Of a stretch of 12,263 nucleotides of DNA, positions 1 to 6,936 are shown in pieces. The notes under the pieces were generated by a model, which did no database searches, had not been told where the DNA came from, and worked only from the letters and a program-made list of their open reading frames with translations. Made by a program: the position numbers and the translations under genes. Position 1 is the first letter of the stretch, and each line of letters opens with the position of its first letter. This stretch comes from Desulfovibrionaceae bacterium (GTDB lineage: Bacteria; Desulfobacterota; Desulfovibrionia; Desulfovibrionales; Desulfovibrionaceae), in contig CAAGJV010000006.1 in the NCBI GenBank assembly GCA_900770205.1, forward strand, positions 1-12,263. Direction: 5' to 3'.

Positions 1-1521
1 GTCATAAACAACGCGGTTGACCCCCTTCACTTCATTGATGATGCGGCCGGAAATTCTGGCCAGCAGATCATCAGGAAGGCGGGCCCAGTCTGCCGTCATG
101 GCATCAACGCTCTCTACTATGCGCAGGGCTATTACATGTTCATAGGTGCGGCCATCGCCCATAACGCCCACAGTCTTCAGCGGCAGGAGTACAGCAAAGC
201 CCTGCCATACCTTACGATACCAGCCGGAAGAGCGCAGCTCTTCCATAACGATCACATCTGCCTTGCGTAAAATTTCAAGGCGGGGTTCCGTAACTTCACC
301 AATAACACGAATGGCAAGTCCGGGGCCAGGGAAAGGGTGCCTCCAAAGGATGGATTCAGGAATGCCGAGTTCGGCCCCAACAGCACGCACTTCATCCTTG
401 AAAAGCTCACGAAGCGGTTCAATAAGCTTCATGTTCATCTTTTCTGGCAAGCCGCCAACATTATGATGGCTCTTGATAACAGCGCTGGGGCCTTTATACG
501 AAACAGACTCGATCACATCAGGGTACAGCGTTCCCTGGGCGAGATACTTCACATCATGGCCGGCTTCCTTGATCGCTGTTGCTTCCTTATCGAAGACATC
601 AATGAAGGTATGGCCTATGATCTTGCGCTTCTTTTCCGGGTCTTCCACCCCGGCAAGAAGCCCGAGGAACAATTCAGAAGCCTGAACATACTTAAGATTC
701 AGGTTGAAATGCTCCCGCAGATAGCCCACGACTTCCTCGCCCTCATTCTGCCTGAGAACCCCGTTATCCACAAAAATGCAGTGCAGCTGCTGCCCTATGG
801 CCTTATTGAGAAGCACAGCAACAACCGTGGAATCTACGCCGCCAGACAGTGCGCAGATAACATGGCTTTCTCCCACGGTTTCCCGCACCTGCTTCACCAC
901 TCGTTCCACAAAGGAACTCATGGACCAGTCGGGTTCAATATGGGCGACCTGGAAAAGAAAATTGCGGAGCATCTGCGTTCCATCTTCGGAATGATGAACT
1001 TCCGGGTGGAACTGCAAAGCATAGATGCGGCGCTCATCACAGCTCATGGCTGCCACGTCCAGAGTAGCCGTGCGCCCGGTCACGACAAAGCCCGGAGGAG
1101 GTGTCTGCACTTTATCTCCATGAGACATCCACACGCGGGATTTTCCGCCTTTCTCCAGGGAAGCTATGCCGCTCCAAAGAGGGCAATCTGCCGCCTTCTC
1201 AAAATCGGCAGGACCATACTCGCGGGTTTCCGACTGGGCTAGCACGCCGCCAAGTTCATAAGCAAGAAGCTGCATGCCATAGCAGATGCCAAGTACCGGC
1301 ACACCAAGCTCAAGAAGTCCCCTGTCAAGGCGGGGCGCATCTTTTTCTCCAACGCTGGCGGGGCCACCAGACAAAATAATGGCATCCGGCCGCATGGCGG
1401 CCACTTCCTCAGCAGAGGTGACACATGGGTGGATTTCGGAATAGACTCCAGCCTCACGCACACGGCGTGCGATGAGCTGCGTTACCTGAGAACCGAAATC
1501 AAGGATGATGACTTTAGACAT
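1..1521 (-). CDS. guaA: GMP synthase (glutamine-hydrolysing), 3' end cut by window edge
   Basis: This enzyme converts XMP, ATP and glutamine to GMP in the cytoplasm, the last step of de novo guanine nucleotide synthesis. The frame read down from the ATG at 1521-1519 is open to base 1, giving 507 codons and starting MSKVIILDFGSQVTQLIARR. The N-terminal class I glutamine amidotransferase domain shows the nucleophile loop GICYGMQ (Cys80) and the FHPEV motif (His172, Glu174). The ATP-pyrophosphatase domain shows its P-loop SGGVDS (226-231). All three motifs and the C-terminal NEVKGVNRVVYD lie in one frame, so no frameshift is apparent. Family members continue about 12 residues past this point to an end like PPATIEWE, so only the extreme C-terminus is missing. 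The ribosome binding site is modest (GGAAGG just upstream, close spacing). It lies 58 bases after guaB on the same strand and is probably co-transcribed with it. Confidence 0.97.
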   Translation of the reverse strand, partial: MSKVIILDFGSQVTQLIARRVREAGVYSEIHPCVTSAEEVAAMRPDAIILSGGPASVGEKDAPRLDRGLLELGVPVLGICYGMQLLAYELGGVLAQSETREYGPADFEKAADCPLWSGIASLEKGGKSRVWMSHGDKVQTPPPGFVVTGRTATLDVAAMSCDERRIYALQFHPEVHHSEDGTQMLRNFLFQVAHIEPDWSMSSFVERVVKQVRETVGESHVICALSGGVDSTVVAVLLNKAIGQQLHCIFVDNGVLRQNEGEEVVGYLREHFNLNLKYVQASELFLGLLAGVEDPEKKRKIIGHTFIDVFDKEATAIKEAGHDVKYLAQGTLYPDVIESVSYKGPSAVIKSHHNVGGLPEKMNMKLIEPLRELFKDEVRAVGAELGIPESILWRHPFPGPGLAIRVIGEVTEPRLEILRKADVIVMEELRSSGWYRKVWQGFAVLLPLKTVGVMGDGRTYEHVIALRIVESVDAMTADWARLPDDLLARISGRIINEVKGVNRVVYD

Positions 1522-1545
1522 GGGCCTTCCAGAAAGTAAGGCTCC

Positions 1546-1581
1546 GCTCTGCCGCAAACAGGCAAAGCAGAGCCGTTTTTT
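1546..1581 (+). other. Hairpin with T-tract in the guaB-guaA gap
   Basis: GCTCTGC (1546-1552) and GCAGAGC (1567-1573) form a 7-bp stem with a 14-base loop, followed two bases later by six T (1576-1581) on the plus strand. Read on the plus strand it resembles an intrinsic terminator, yet no plus-strand gene precedes it. On the minus strand, the coding direction, the hairpin would sit in the guaBA mRNA just after the guaB stop with no T-run behind it. It may block antisense transcripts, act as an mRNA hairpin, or be chance. Confidence 0.3.
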
Positions 1582-3037
1582 AATTTTCCACCTTGTAGTT
1601 AGGCGCTTCCTTGGTGATGATGACATCATGGACATGGCTTTCCTTCAGGCCGGAGGCAGAAATTTCCACCATATGGGCCTTTTCGTACAGCTCATCCAGA
1701 GTAGAAGCTCCAAGATAGCCCATGCCGGAACGAAGTCCGCCAACGAGCTGGTAAATCGTATCGGAGACAGGACCGCGTGCAGGAACACGACCTACTATGC
1801 CCTCGGGCACCAGCTTTCTGGTCGGGTTCTGGAAATAACGGTCTGCACTGCCGGCGCGCATGGCATCGATCGAGCCCATGCCACGATAAGTTTTATATGC
1901 ACGCCCCTGATAAAGGATGGTTTCACCCGGGCTTTCATCCGTACCGGCAAGCATACTGCCGATCATAACGGTATGAGCCCCGCAGGCAAGAGCCTTCACA
2001 ATATCTCCGGAGAATTTGAGCCCGCCATCGGCGATGCAGCAGCGGTCGGCTTCACGGGCAGCACGGCTCCCTTCCATAACGGCGGTCACCTGAGGAACAC
2101 CCACACCGGCAACAACGCGGGTCGTGCAGATGGAACCAGGGCCAATACCAACCTTTACGGTGTCTGCACCGGCTTTTATAAGGGCTTTGGCCGCTTCATA
2201 AGTGGCAATATTGCCGGCAATAAGCTGACAGTTCGGGAAAGTCGTGCGAAGCATTTCTATGCTGCGCAGAACATTGGCAGAATGACCATGCGCACAGTCT
2301 AGCACGAGGACATCGACGCCTGCGGAAAGAAGTTCAGAAGCACGGGCTTCGCAGTCCTTGCTGATGCTGACGGCGGCCCCTACGCGAAGACGCCCTTTGT
2401 CGTCTTTGCTGGCGAAGGGATACTGCTGCACTTTGTCGATGTCTTTCATGGTGATGAGCCCGCGCAGCTGGCGGTTTTCATCAACAACGAGCAGCTTTTC
2501 GATGCGATGGGCATGCAGATGGTGCTTCGCTTCTTCCAGCGTTGTTCCCACCGGCACGGTCACCAGATTATCGCGTGTCATGACTTCACAGACAAGCGTT
2601 GTCTGTGGCTGGGTGACAAAGCGCACATCGCGGTTGGTCAAAATACCCACGAGGGCACTGTTCTTCACCACCGGCAGGCCGGATACGCGGAAATCAGACA
2701 TGAGATCCAGAGCATGCTGTACCGTATCTTCAGGAGCAACAGTCACAGGGTCGAGGATCATTCCGCTTTCGGATTTCTTGACCTTTTCCACTTCGAGACG
2801 CTGGCGGGCAATATCCATATTCTTATGAATAATGCCGATACCGCCCTGGCGGGCCATGGAAATAGCCATTTCCGCTTCCGTCACCGTATCCATGGCGGCA
2901 GAGATAAAGGGGACGCCAAGCTTGATGCTGGGAGTAAGCCAGGCAGACACGTCTACCATGTCCGGCGTGACTTCCGAATATTCGGGAACCAGAAGGACAT
3001 CGTCGAATGTCAATGCCTTGCCAAGCACAGTGGCCAT
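1580..3037 (-). CDS. guaB: IMP dehydrogenase
   Basis: This enzyme oxidises IMP to XMP with NAD+, the committed step to GMP, in the cytoplasm. The 485-residue protein is of normal family length. The TIM-barrel N-terminus begins MATVLGKALTFDDVLLVPEY. Two CBS domains are inserted at about 95-205 (for example VSGLPVVKNSALVGILTNRD). The catalytic loop GIGPGSICTTR carries the nucleophile Cys304. The IMP-binding segments DGGLKFSGDIVKAL and YRGMGSIDAM and the flap EGIVGRVPARGPV follow. The ATG at 3037 has a strong ribosome binding site (GGAGGA at 3048-3043) five bases upstream. A sigma70-type promoter lies close upstream and guaA follows 58 bases downstream, so this is a guaBA operon. With only about 36 bases of predicted 5' UTR there is no room for a riboswitch. 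Confidence 0.98.
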   Translation of the reverse strand: MATVLGKALTFDDVLLVPEYSEVTPDMVDVSAWLTPSIKLGVPFISAAMDTVTEAEMAISMARQGGIGIIHKNMDIARQRLEVEKVKKSESGMILDPVTVAPEDTVQHALDLMSDFRVSGLPVVKNSALVGILTNRDVRFVTQPQTTLVCEVMTRDNLVTVPVGTTLEEAKHHLHAHRIEKLLVVDENRQLRGLITMKDIDKVQQYPFASKDDKGRLRVGAAVSISKDCEARASELLSAGVDVLVLDCAHGHSANVLRSIEMLRTTFPNCQLIAGNIATYEAAKALIKAGADTVKVGIGPGSICTTRVVAGVGVPQVTAVMEGSRAAREADRCCIADGGLKFSGDIVKALACGAHTVMIGSMLAGTDESPGETILYQGRAYKTYRGMGSIDAMRAGSADRYFQNPTRKLVPEGIVGRVPARGPVSDTIYQLVGGLRSGMGYLGASTLDELYEKAHMVEISASGLKESHVHDVIITKEAPNYKVEN

Positions 3038-3079
3038 ATGTTTCCTCCGGGAGTTGGTAAAAATCGGAAAAGATAGGTC

Positions 3080-3108
3080 AGGATATCGAGGTGCCTTGTA
3101 GCTGTCAA
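3080..3108 (-). promoter_or_regulatory. Sigma70-type promoter of guaBA
   Basis: On the minus strand a perfect -35 box TTGACA (3108-3103) is followed by a 17-base spacer and a -10 box TATCCT (3085-3080, four of six matches). The predicted start near 3073 leaves a short leader of about 36 bases before guaB. The promoter sits in the 103-base gap after the GNAT gene. No strong terminator was found between that gene and this promoter, so some read-through from der is possible. Confidence 0.75.
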
Positions 3109-3140
3109 CAGAGAGTTCTCATGCCTTTTTCAAAAAAAGT

Positions 3141-3608
3141 TCAACATTTTTTCATATGCAGAATAGGAAATGGAAGGCCCAGAGTATCTCTATCGCTCCT
3201 TCCCGATACGGAAAAACCCATATGACGATAGAATCCAAAGGCATGTTTGTTCTGTTCATTAACATCAACGCAGCATGCCCCTCGTGCAAACGCCGTAAAC
3301 ATAAGCTTTTTTCCTATGCCCCTGCCAATGGAGAATGCATCAATAAAAAGCATTTCGATCTTATCGCCATCTATCCCCAGAAATCCGACAAGTTCTCCAT
3401 TCTCTAAGGCAACGAGAAGCACAGGTACATTCTGCAATGCACGGCATACCTCTGGACGAAGCATTACAATATCCTGAACGGAGAGAAAATCATGCGTTGC
3501 TGATACGGAAGATTTCCAAATATGCAGCAGTCGTATTTCAAGATCTGCATCCCGCACCTTTGCTTCCGTAATCTCCACAGAATGTTCGCTCACAACTTTC
3601 AAATTCAC
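3141..3608 (-). CDS. GNAT family N-acetyltransferase, YjaB-like
   Basis: This is a 155-residue cytoplasmic acetyltransferase that should use acetyl-CoA; its acceptor is unknown. The acetyl-CoA pyrophosphate loop is visible as GRGIGKK (95-101). As I remember E. coli YjaB, it shares SSVSATHDFLS (33-43), VNEQN (116-120), GFYRHMGF and the C-terminal GRSDRDTLGLPFPIL, so a YjaB-type assignment is reasonable. The start is taken as GTG at 3608-3606, since no in-frame ATG exists before the conserved part; AGGA lies six bases upstream. It starts only 8 bases after the der stop, which suggests co-transcription and coupled translation. A role in modifying a small amine or a protein cannot be told from sequence. 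Confidence 0.87.
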   Translation of the reverse strand: MNLKVVSEHSVEITEAKVRDADLEIRLLHIWKSSVSATHDFLSVQDIVMLRPEVCRALQNVPVLLVALENGELVGFLGIDGDKIEMLFIDAFSIGRGIGKKLMFTAFARGACCVDVNEQNKHAFGFYRHMGFSVSGRSDRDTLGLPFPILHMKKC

Positions 3609-3616
3609 ACCACGTC

Positions 3617-5041
3617 CTACTTCTTTTCCTTTTTCGTATGGGAGGAACGCAGATGAAGGCGCATAGGAGCATGACGTATGCCAAATATCCGCCGCAAAGA
3701 ACGTTCCAGGTATCTTGCATAGGAGGGAGCCACCCTGTCTGCATCGTTAACAAAGCAGACAAAAGTCGGAGGTTCGCTTTCTGCCTGCGTAAGATAAAAG
3801 AACTTGGGCCTGACACGGCGTACCACAGGAGCCTGATGCCGCGTCAGCGTTTCTTCCATGGCGCGGTTGAGAAGGCCTGTTGAAACACGAGTGCCGCATT
3901 CAGCATAAATGCGCTCTGCCAGAGGAATAAGCTTTGAAATGCCTTCCCCCGTATGCGCAGATGCAGGCACCAGCGGAATATGATAGCAGAAGCTCAGCTC
4001 TTCCTGAAGATTCTTTATAAGTTCCGTACGCTTCCTTACAGGGATAAGATCCATTTTATTGACGATGATGAGAAAAGGAGTCTTCCTCTCGTCCAGAAGT
4101 TCGATAAGCCGCTTATCCTGAGTGGTAAGCCCTTCCGAAGCATCCAGAAGAAGGAATGTCACATCCGCCTTCGTTGTACTTTTCAGCGAGGAATTCACGG
4201 AGAAACGCTCCACCGTGTCTGTAATGCGGGAACGGCGCCGTACCCCTGCCGTATCAACAAAGGTGTATGTTCTGCCATTCTTTTCCACAGTGACATCAAC
4301 ACTGTCGCGTGTCGTTCCGGCAACATCGCTGACGATCATGCGGTCTTCACCAATAAAGGCGTTTGTCATGGAGGACTTTCCTGCATTGGGCCTCCCCAGC
4401 ATGCAGAGCCTGAGGTTTCCCGTCAGTTTGCGGCGGCGTATTCCCGGCTTGTCGCGGTCCTCCTCAAGAACTTCCTTTTCATCCTGCGCAGACTCATCGG
4501 GAAATTCATCATCTTCCGGAAGCATATCGCGCAGCTCTTCTTCCAATGCTCTCAGATTATGCCCGTGTTCCGCAGAACAGGCGATGAGAGGAAATCCCAG
4601 TCCATGAAACTCCGAAAGCAGAAGCTCTTCTTTTTCTGCACCATCTACCTTGTTGACGATCAGCAGAATCGGTTTGTCGCATTTGCGCAGGTAGGAAGCC
4701 AGGTGTTCATCGAATGGCATAAGGCCATCGCGGCCATCAACCACCATACCGATGACATCCGCTTCCTTCAGCGCAGCTTCTGCCTGGCGAAGAATATCGG
4801 CCTCAAAGCCTCTGATCCCCTCGGGGCCTTCGGCAACAGCTTCATGATGATCAAGAGTGATACCGCCGGTATCGACTATAGCAAAATCACGCCCATAGCG
4901 GGAACGGACGATTCCTTCCATGCGATCACGGGTCACTCCAGGGCGATCGTGCGTTATGGCGCGGTTGCTGCGGATAAGGCGGTTGAACAGGGTGGATTTG
5001 CCCACATTGGGGCGACCCAGTAAAACAACTTTCGGCATCAT
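3617..5041 (-). CDS. der: Ribosome-assembly GTPase Der (EngA)
   Basis: Der is an essential GTPase with two tandem G domains that acts in late 50S ribosomal subunit assembly. The first G domain shows GRPNVGKS (9-16), DTGG (57-60) and NKVD (130-133). An acidic linker (about 175-195) follows. The second G domain shows GRPNAGKS (216-223), DTAG (263-266) and NKMD (328-331). A KH-like C-terminal domain (about 385-465) ends in a basic tail KKEKK, typical for RNA contact. The start is set at ATG 5041-5039, giving 474 residues: GAGGTG at 5055-5050 sits eight bases upstream. The frame is open further upstream to an ATG at 5152, but that would add 37 residues not matching the family. ATG 5038 is a close alternative. 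The GNAT gene follows at once. Confidence 0.97.
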   Translation of the reverse strand: MMPKVVLLGRPNVGKSTLFNRLIRSNRAITHDRPGVTRDRMEGIVRSRYGRDFAIVDTGGITLDHHEAVAEGPEGIRGFEADILRQAEAALKEADVIGMVVDGRDGLMPFDEHLASYLRKCDKPILLIVNKVDGAEKEELLLSEFHGLGFPLIACSAEHGHNLRALEEELRDMLPEDDEFPDESAQDEKEVLEEDRDKPGIRRRKLTGNLRLCMLGRPNAGKSSMTNAFIGEDRMIVSDVAGTTRDSVDVTVEKNGRTYTFVDTAGVRRRSRITDTVERFSVNSSLKSTTKADVTFLLLDASEGLTTQDKRLIELLDERKTPFLIIVNKMDLIPVRKRTELIKNLQEELSFCYHIPLVPASAHTGEGISKLIPLAERIYAECGTRVSTGLLNRAMEETLTRHQAPVVRRVRPKFFYLTQAESEPPTFVCFVNDADRVAPSYARYLERSLRRIFGIRHAPMRLHLRSSHTKKEKK

Positions 5042-5333
5042 GGGCGAGTCACCTCTCTCTCTGCTTATAGGTAAAGGGCTGGAAAGCAGGCAGCCCATGC
5101 ATAAAAAAGGATTTCTGGCAGAACGGAGGCAATCTTTTACGCTCAAGAACACCGTCTGTCCAACGTTTTCAGCATATCCTTTCCAGACATTTTAAATCAA
5201 GGAGAGAACTTTTATAATATAACACATTGTAATATTTATATAAATAAAAAAATCCTTGCAATATTTTTCTATTTCATCTATAAATCCTTCTTTCAGCTTC
5301 TGCTTAGAATTCCCCTAATACCGGAGTCCCGCC
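5042..5333. promoter_or_regulatory. Divergent AT-rich intergenic region between der and the PaaK-like gene
   Basis: This 292-base gap separates two genes reading outward. The half near der is of average composition, while about 5185-5290 is very AT-rich. The plus-strand promoter for the ligase gene is described separately. For der I see only weak minus-strand candidates, the better being TTGATT with TATGCT 18 bases away around 5175-5205. No RNA gene or repeat is evident. Confidence 0.5.
5256..5284 (+). promoter_or_regulatory. Sigma70-type promoter of the PaaK-like gene
   Basis: The -35 box TTGCAA (5256-5261) and -10 box TATAAA (5279-5284) are exactly 17 bases apart, each close to consensus, inside an AT-rich stretch. 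The predicted start near 5291 gives a leader of about 43 bases. GGAG (5323-5326) lies seven bases before the ATG at 5334. Confidence 0.7.
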
Positions 5334-6599
5334 ATGACCCGCAAAGACCGTACGGAAGGCATCTACAGCCGTCGTGAAGTACTCGATGAAAGCGAACGCC
5401 GCCAGTACAATCTCATTCAGCTTAAAGACCTGCTTTCCTATGCGTACCGTTATTCGGAAGACGTGAAAAAACGTTTCGATCGTGCGCAGTTCAACGTGGA
5501 AAAATTTAAGACGCTGTCCGACCTCAAGCACATACCCATCCTTAAAAAGAAAGAACTTATCTTTCTTCAGACTATGGGCCCGCGCCTCGGAGGACTTCTC
5601 ACCAAGGATATCGGCGAACTGCGCCGTGTCTTTCTTTCTCCCGGCCCGATTTTCGATCCGGAAGACCGCAACGATGATTACTGGGGCTATACGGAAGCCT
5701 TCTATTCCGTAGGGTTCCGCCCCGGAGATGCCGTGCAGGTAACCTTCAACTACCACCTGGCCCCTGCAGGACTGATGTTTGAAGAACCCCTCCGTAATCT
5801 CGGTTGCGCCTCCATTCCCACCGGGCCAACTGATGCCGCAACGCAGCTCGACATCATGCAGAAACTGCGCGTCTCCGGCTATGTGGGAACGCCGAGCTTT
5901 CTCATGCACCTGGCTCAGCGTGCTGAAGAAAAAGGCCTCAATCTGCGCAAGGATCTCTTTCTTGAAGTCGCTTTCGTCACCGGCGAACGCCTGTCGGAAA
6001 AAATCCGCAGCCAGATGGAAAAAAAATACGACATCATCATGCGCCAGGGCTACGGCACAGCAGATGTCGGATGCATCGGGTACGAATGCTTCCAGAAAAA
6101 CGGCCTGCACATTTCCAACCGTTGCTATGTGGAAATCTGCCACCCGGATACCGGCATCCCGCTTAAAGATGGGGAAGTAGGCGAAGTCGTTGTCACCGCT
6201 TTCAACAAAACCTACCCTCTCATCCGCCTTGCCACCGGCGATCTTTCCTACATCGATCGCACGCCGTGCTCCTGCGGAAGAACCAGCCCCCGTCTTGGCA
6301 GCATTGTCGGCCGCGTAGATACCACCGCCCGCATCAAGGGCATGTTCGTCTATCCCCATCAGGTGGAACAGGTCATGGCCCGCTTTGAGGAAATCAAGCG
6401 CTGGCAGATCGAAGTTACCAACCCTGGCGGCGTGGACGAGATGGTTCTGTATATTGAAGCAAGCAACTTCAAGCGCAAGGAAGAGCTCCAGCACCTGTTC
6501 CGCGAAAAGATCAAGCTCCGCCCGGAACTCCGCATTCTTGCTCCTGGCAGCCTGCCTCCGCAGATCAAACCTATCGAAGACAAGCGCGTCTGGGATTAG
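5334..6599 (+). CDS. Phenylacetate-CoA ligase family (PaaK-like) adenylate-forming enzyme
   Basis: Members activate a carboxylic acid with ATP through an acyl-adenylate and usually transfer it to CoA. The 421-residue length fits PaaK. Visible family motifs are YVGTPSFL (183-190), the adenylate-binding QGYGTADVGC (238-247), RLATGDL (298-304), a CSCGRTSPRLG segment, GRVDTTARIKG (326-336) and a C-terminal Lys418 where the ligases have their catalytic lysine. The oddity is the ATP phosphate-binding loop: where PaaK has a Ser/Gly/Thr-rich SSGTTGKP, this protein reads FLSPGPIFDPE (100-110). I recall similar SPGP forms in other deltaproteobacteria, so this is probably a known subgroup and not decay. 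The substrate may be an aryl-acetate but is not shown. It is a one-gene unit with its own promoter and terminator, opposite to der. Confidence 0.85.
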   Translation: MTRKDRTEGIYSRREVLDESERRQYNLIQLKDLLSYAYRYSEDVKKRFDRAQFNVEKFKTLSDLKHIPILKKKELIFLQTMGPRLGGLLTKDIGELRRVFLSPGPIFDPEDRNDDYWGYTEAFYSVGFRPGDAVQVTFNYHLAPAGLMFEEPLRNLGCASIPTGPTDAATQLDIMQKLRVSGYVGTPSFLMHLAQRAEEKGLNLRKDLFLEVAFVTGERLSEKIRSQMEKKYDIIMRQGYGTADVGCIGYECFQKNGLHISNRCYVEICHPDTGIPLKDGEVGEVVVTAFNKTYPLIRLATGDLSYIDRTPCSCGRTSPRLGSIVGRVDTTARIKGMFVYPHQVEQVMARFEEIKRWQIEVTNPGGVDEMVLYIEASNFKRKEELQHLFREKIKLRPELRILAPGSLPPQIKPIEDKRVWD

Positions 6600-6622
6600 T
6601 ATCTCTTCACCACCGCTATTTG

Positions 6623-6651
6623 AAAAGGGGCTTCTGTAGCCCCTTTTTTTT
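6623..6651 (+). terminator. Intrinsic terminator of the PaaK-like gene
   Basis: AAAAGGGGCT (6623-6632), loop TCTGT and AGCCCCTTTT (6638-6647) form a perfect 10-bp stem with a GC-rich core that runs into eight T (6644-6651). It lies 23 bases after the stop codon and separates the ligase gene from the operon that follows. Confidence 0.93.
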
Positions 6652-6666
6652 CTATGATTTCTTAAG

Positions 6667-6706
6667 AAAAAATTGGTATGTTATATCTATAACATACCAA
6701 TTTTTT
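6667..6706. promoter_or_regulatory. Long perfect palindrome, possible operator
   Basis: Two 19-base arms (6667-6685 and 6688-6706) are perfectly complementary around a 2-base centre. The outer part of each arm reads AAATTGGTAT and ATACCAATTT, the half-sites seen in operators of FadR-type GntR regulators (as recalled for UxuR/ExuR and PdhR sites), but here they are spread apart by 14 bases instead of a few. Eight T follow at 6701-6708, so an AT-rich terminator for read-through is an alternative. The inner GTTATA/TATAAC pair could also overlap a promoter. Confidence 0.5.
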
Positions 6707-6743
6707 TTATATTTTTAAACTTTCCCCACAAAAAACCTTTTTC

Positions 6744-6768
6744 TGGTGCATTTGCACCATCTTTTTTT
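6744..6768 (+). promoter_or_regulatory. Second dyad with T-tract, operator or attenuator-like
   Basis: TGGTGCA (6744-6750) and TGCACCA (6753-6759) are perfect inverted repeats around TT. In RNA this gives a six-pair stem with a four-base loop, followed by a run of T. It could be an operator with GntR-like TGGT/ACCA ends, or a weak intrinsic terminator inside the leader. It is not a sigma54 site: the GG-to-GC spacing is 7, not 10. Confidence 0.4.
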
Positions 6769-6796
6769 TATCTTTGTGACAAAAAAGATTTGCCAA

Positions 6797-6808
6797 GAAA
6801 AGCTTTTC
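6797..6808. repeat. Short perfect palindrome
   Basis: GAAAAGCTTTTC is a perfect 12-base palindrome in the leader. It could be a small operator, but a site this short and AT-rich may be chance. Confidence 0.3.
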
Positions 6809-6918
6809 ACCAATTTTTACGGTTGCGCTGTCTTTCTCCTCCCTGCTTCCTATGGATCTTCCAATATATCCATCTGAAAAACACAGGAGAAAGGCGAGAG
6901 GTCGTTTCACTCTCCAGT

Positions 6919-6936
6919 GAGGAGGATTTTTCCTTG
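6919..6936 (+). promoter_or_regulatory. Strong ribosome binding site fixing a TTG start
   Basis: GAGGAGG (6919-6925) is followed by eight bases and TTG (6934-6936). The next in-frame codons give IRHIDQQKCTGCGQC, so the ferredoxin motif starts right after. Upstream, the frame has no ATG with a comparable site. Confidence 0.75.

Larger units (their letters stand above)
6652..6933 (+). promoter_or_regulatory. Leader/regulatory region of the redox-TRAP operon
   Basis: About 280 bases lie between the terminator and the TTG start, without a convincing gene. The first half is AT-rich and holds three palindromes, listed separately. I found no -35/-10 pair close to consensus; the best fragments are TATAAC inside the first palindrome and TATATT at 6708-6713. 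The density of dyads suggests a regulated promoter or a leader that folds. Confidence 0.45.

Noticed and set aside
337..1242. 301-residue plus-strand open frame
   Set aside because: It is a shadow of guaA, whose catalytic motifs run through in the minus frame without a break.
1505..2302. 265-residue plus-strand open frame
   Set aside because: It is a shadow of guaB.
3038..3140. Purine riboswitch ahead of guaB
   Set aside because: The promoter leaves only about 36 bases of leader, too short for a purine aptamer, and no matching fold was seen.
3953..5023. 356-residue open frame antisense to der
   Set aside because: Der is unmistakable on the minus strand. The plus-strand frame lies wholly inside it.
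5042..5152. N-terminal extension of Der from ATG 5152
   Set aside because: The extra 37 residues are not part of the family, and a ribosome binding site is placed correctly for the ATG at 5041.
5304..6494. 396-residue open frame antisense to the PaaK-like gene
   Set aside because: The plus-strand gene has PaaK motifs, a promoter, a ribosome binding site and a terminator. The antisense frame has no supporting signals and is low in sequence logic.
6744..6759. Sigma54 promoter at TGGTGCATTTGCACCA
   Set aside because: The GG and GC elements are 7 bases apart instead of 10, and the sequence is better explained as an inverted repeat.
6673..6933. N-terminal extension of the GltD-like protein from ATG 6673
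   Set aside because: That ATG lies inside the palindrome without a ribosome binding site, and the extension is unlike the family. TTG 6934 has a near-perfect site.
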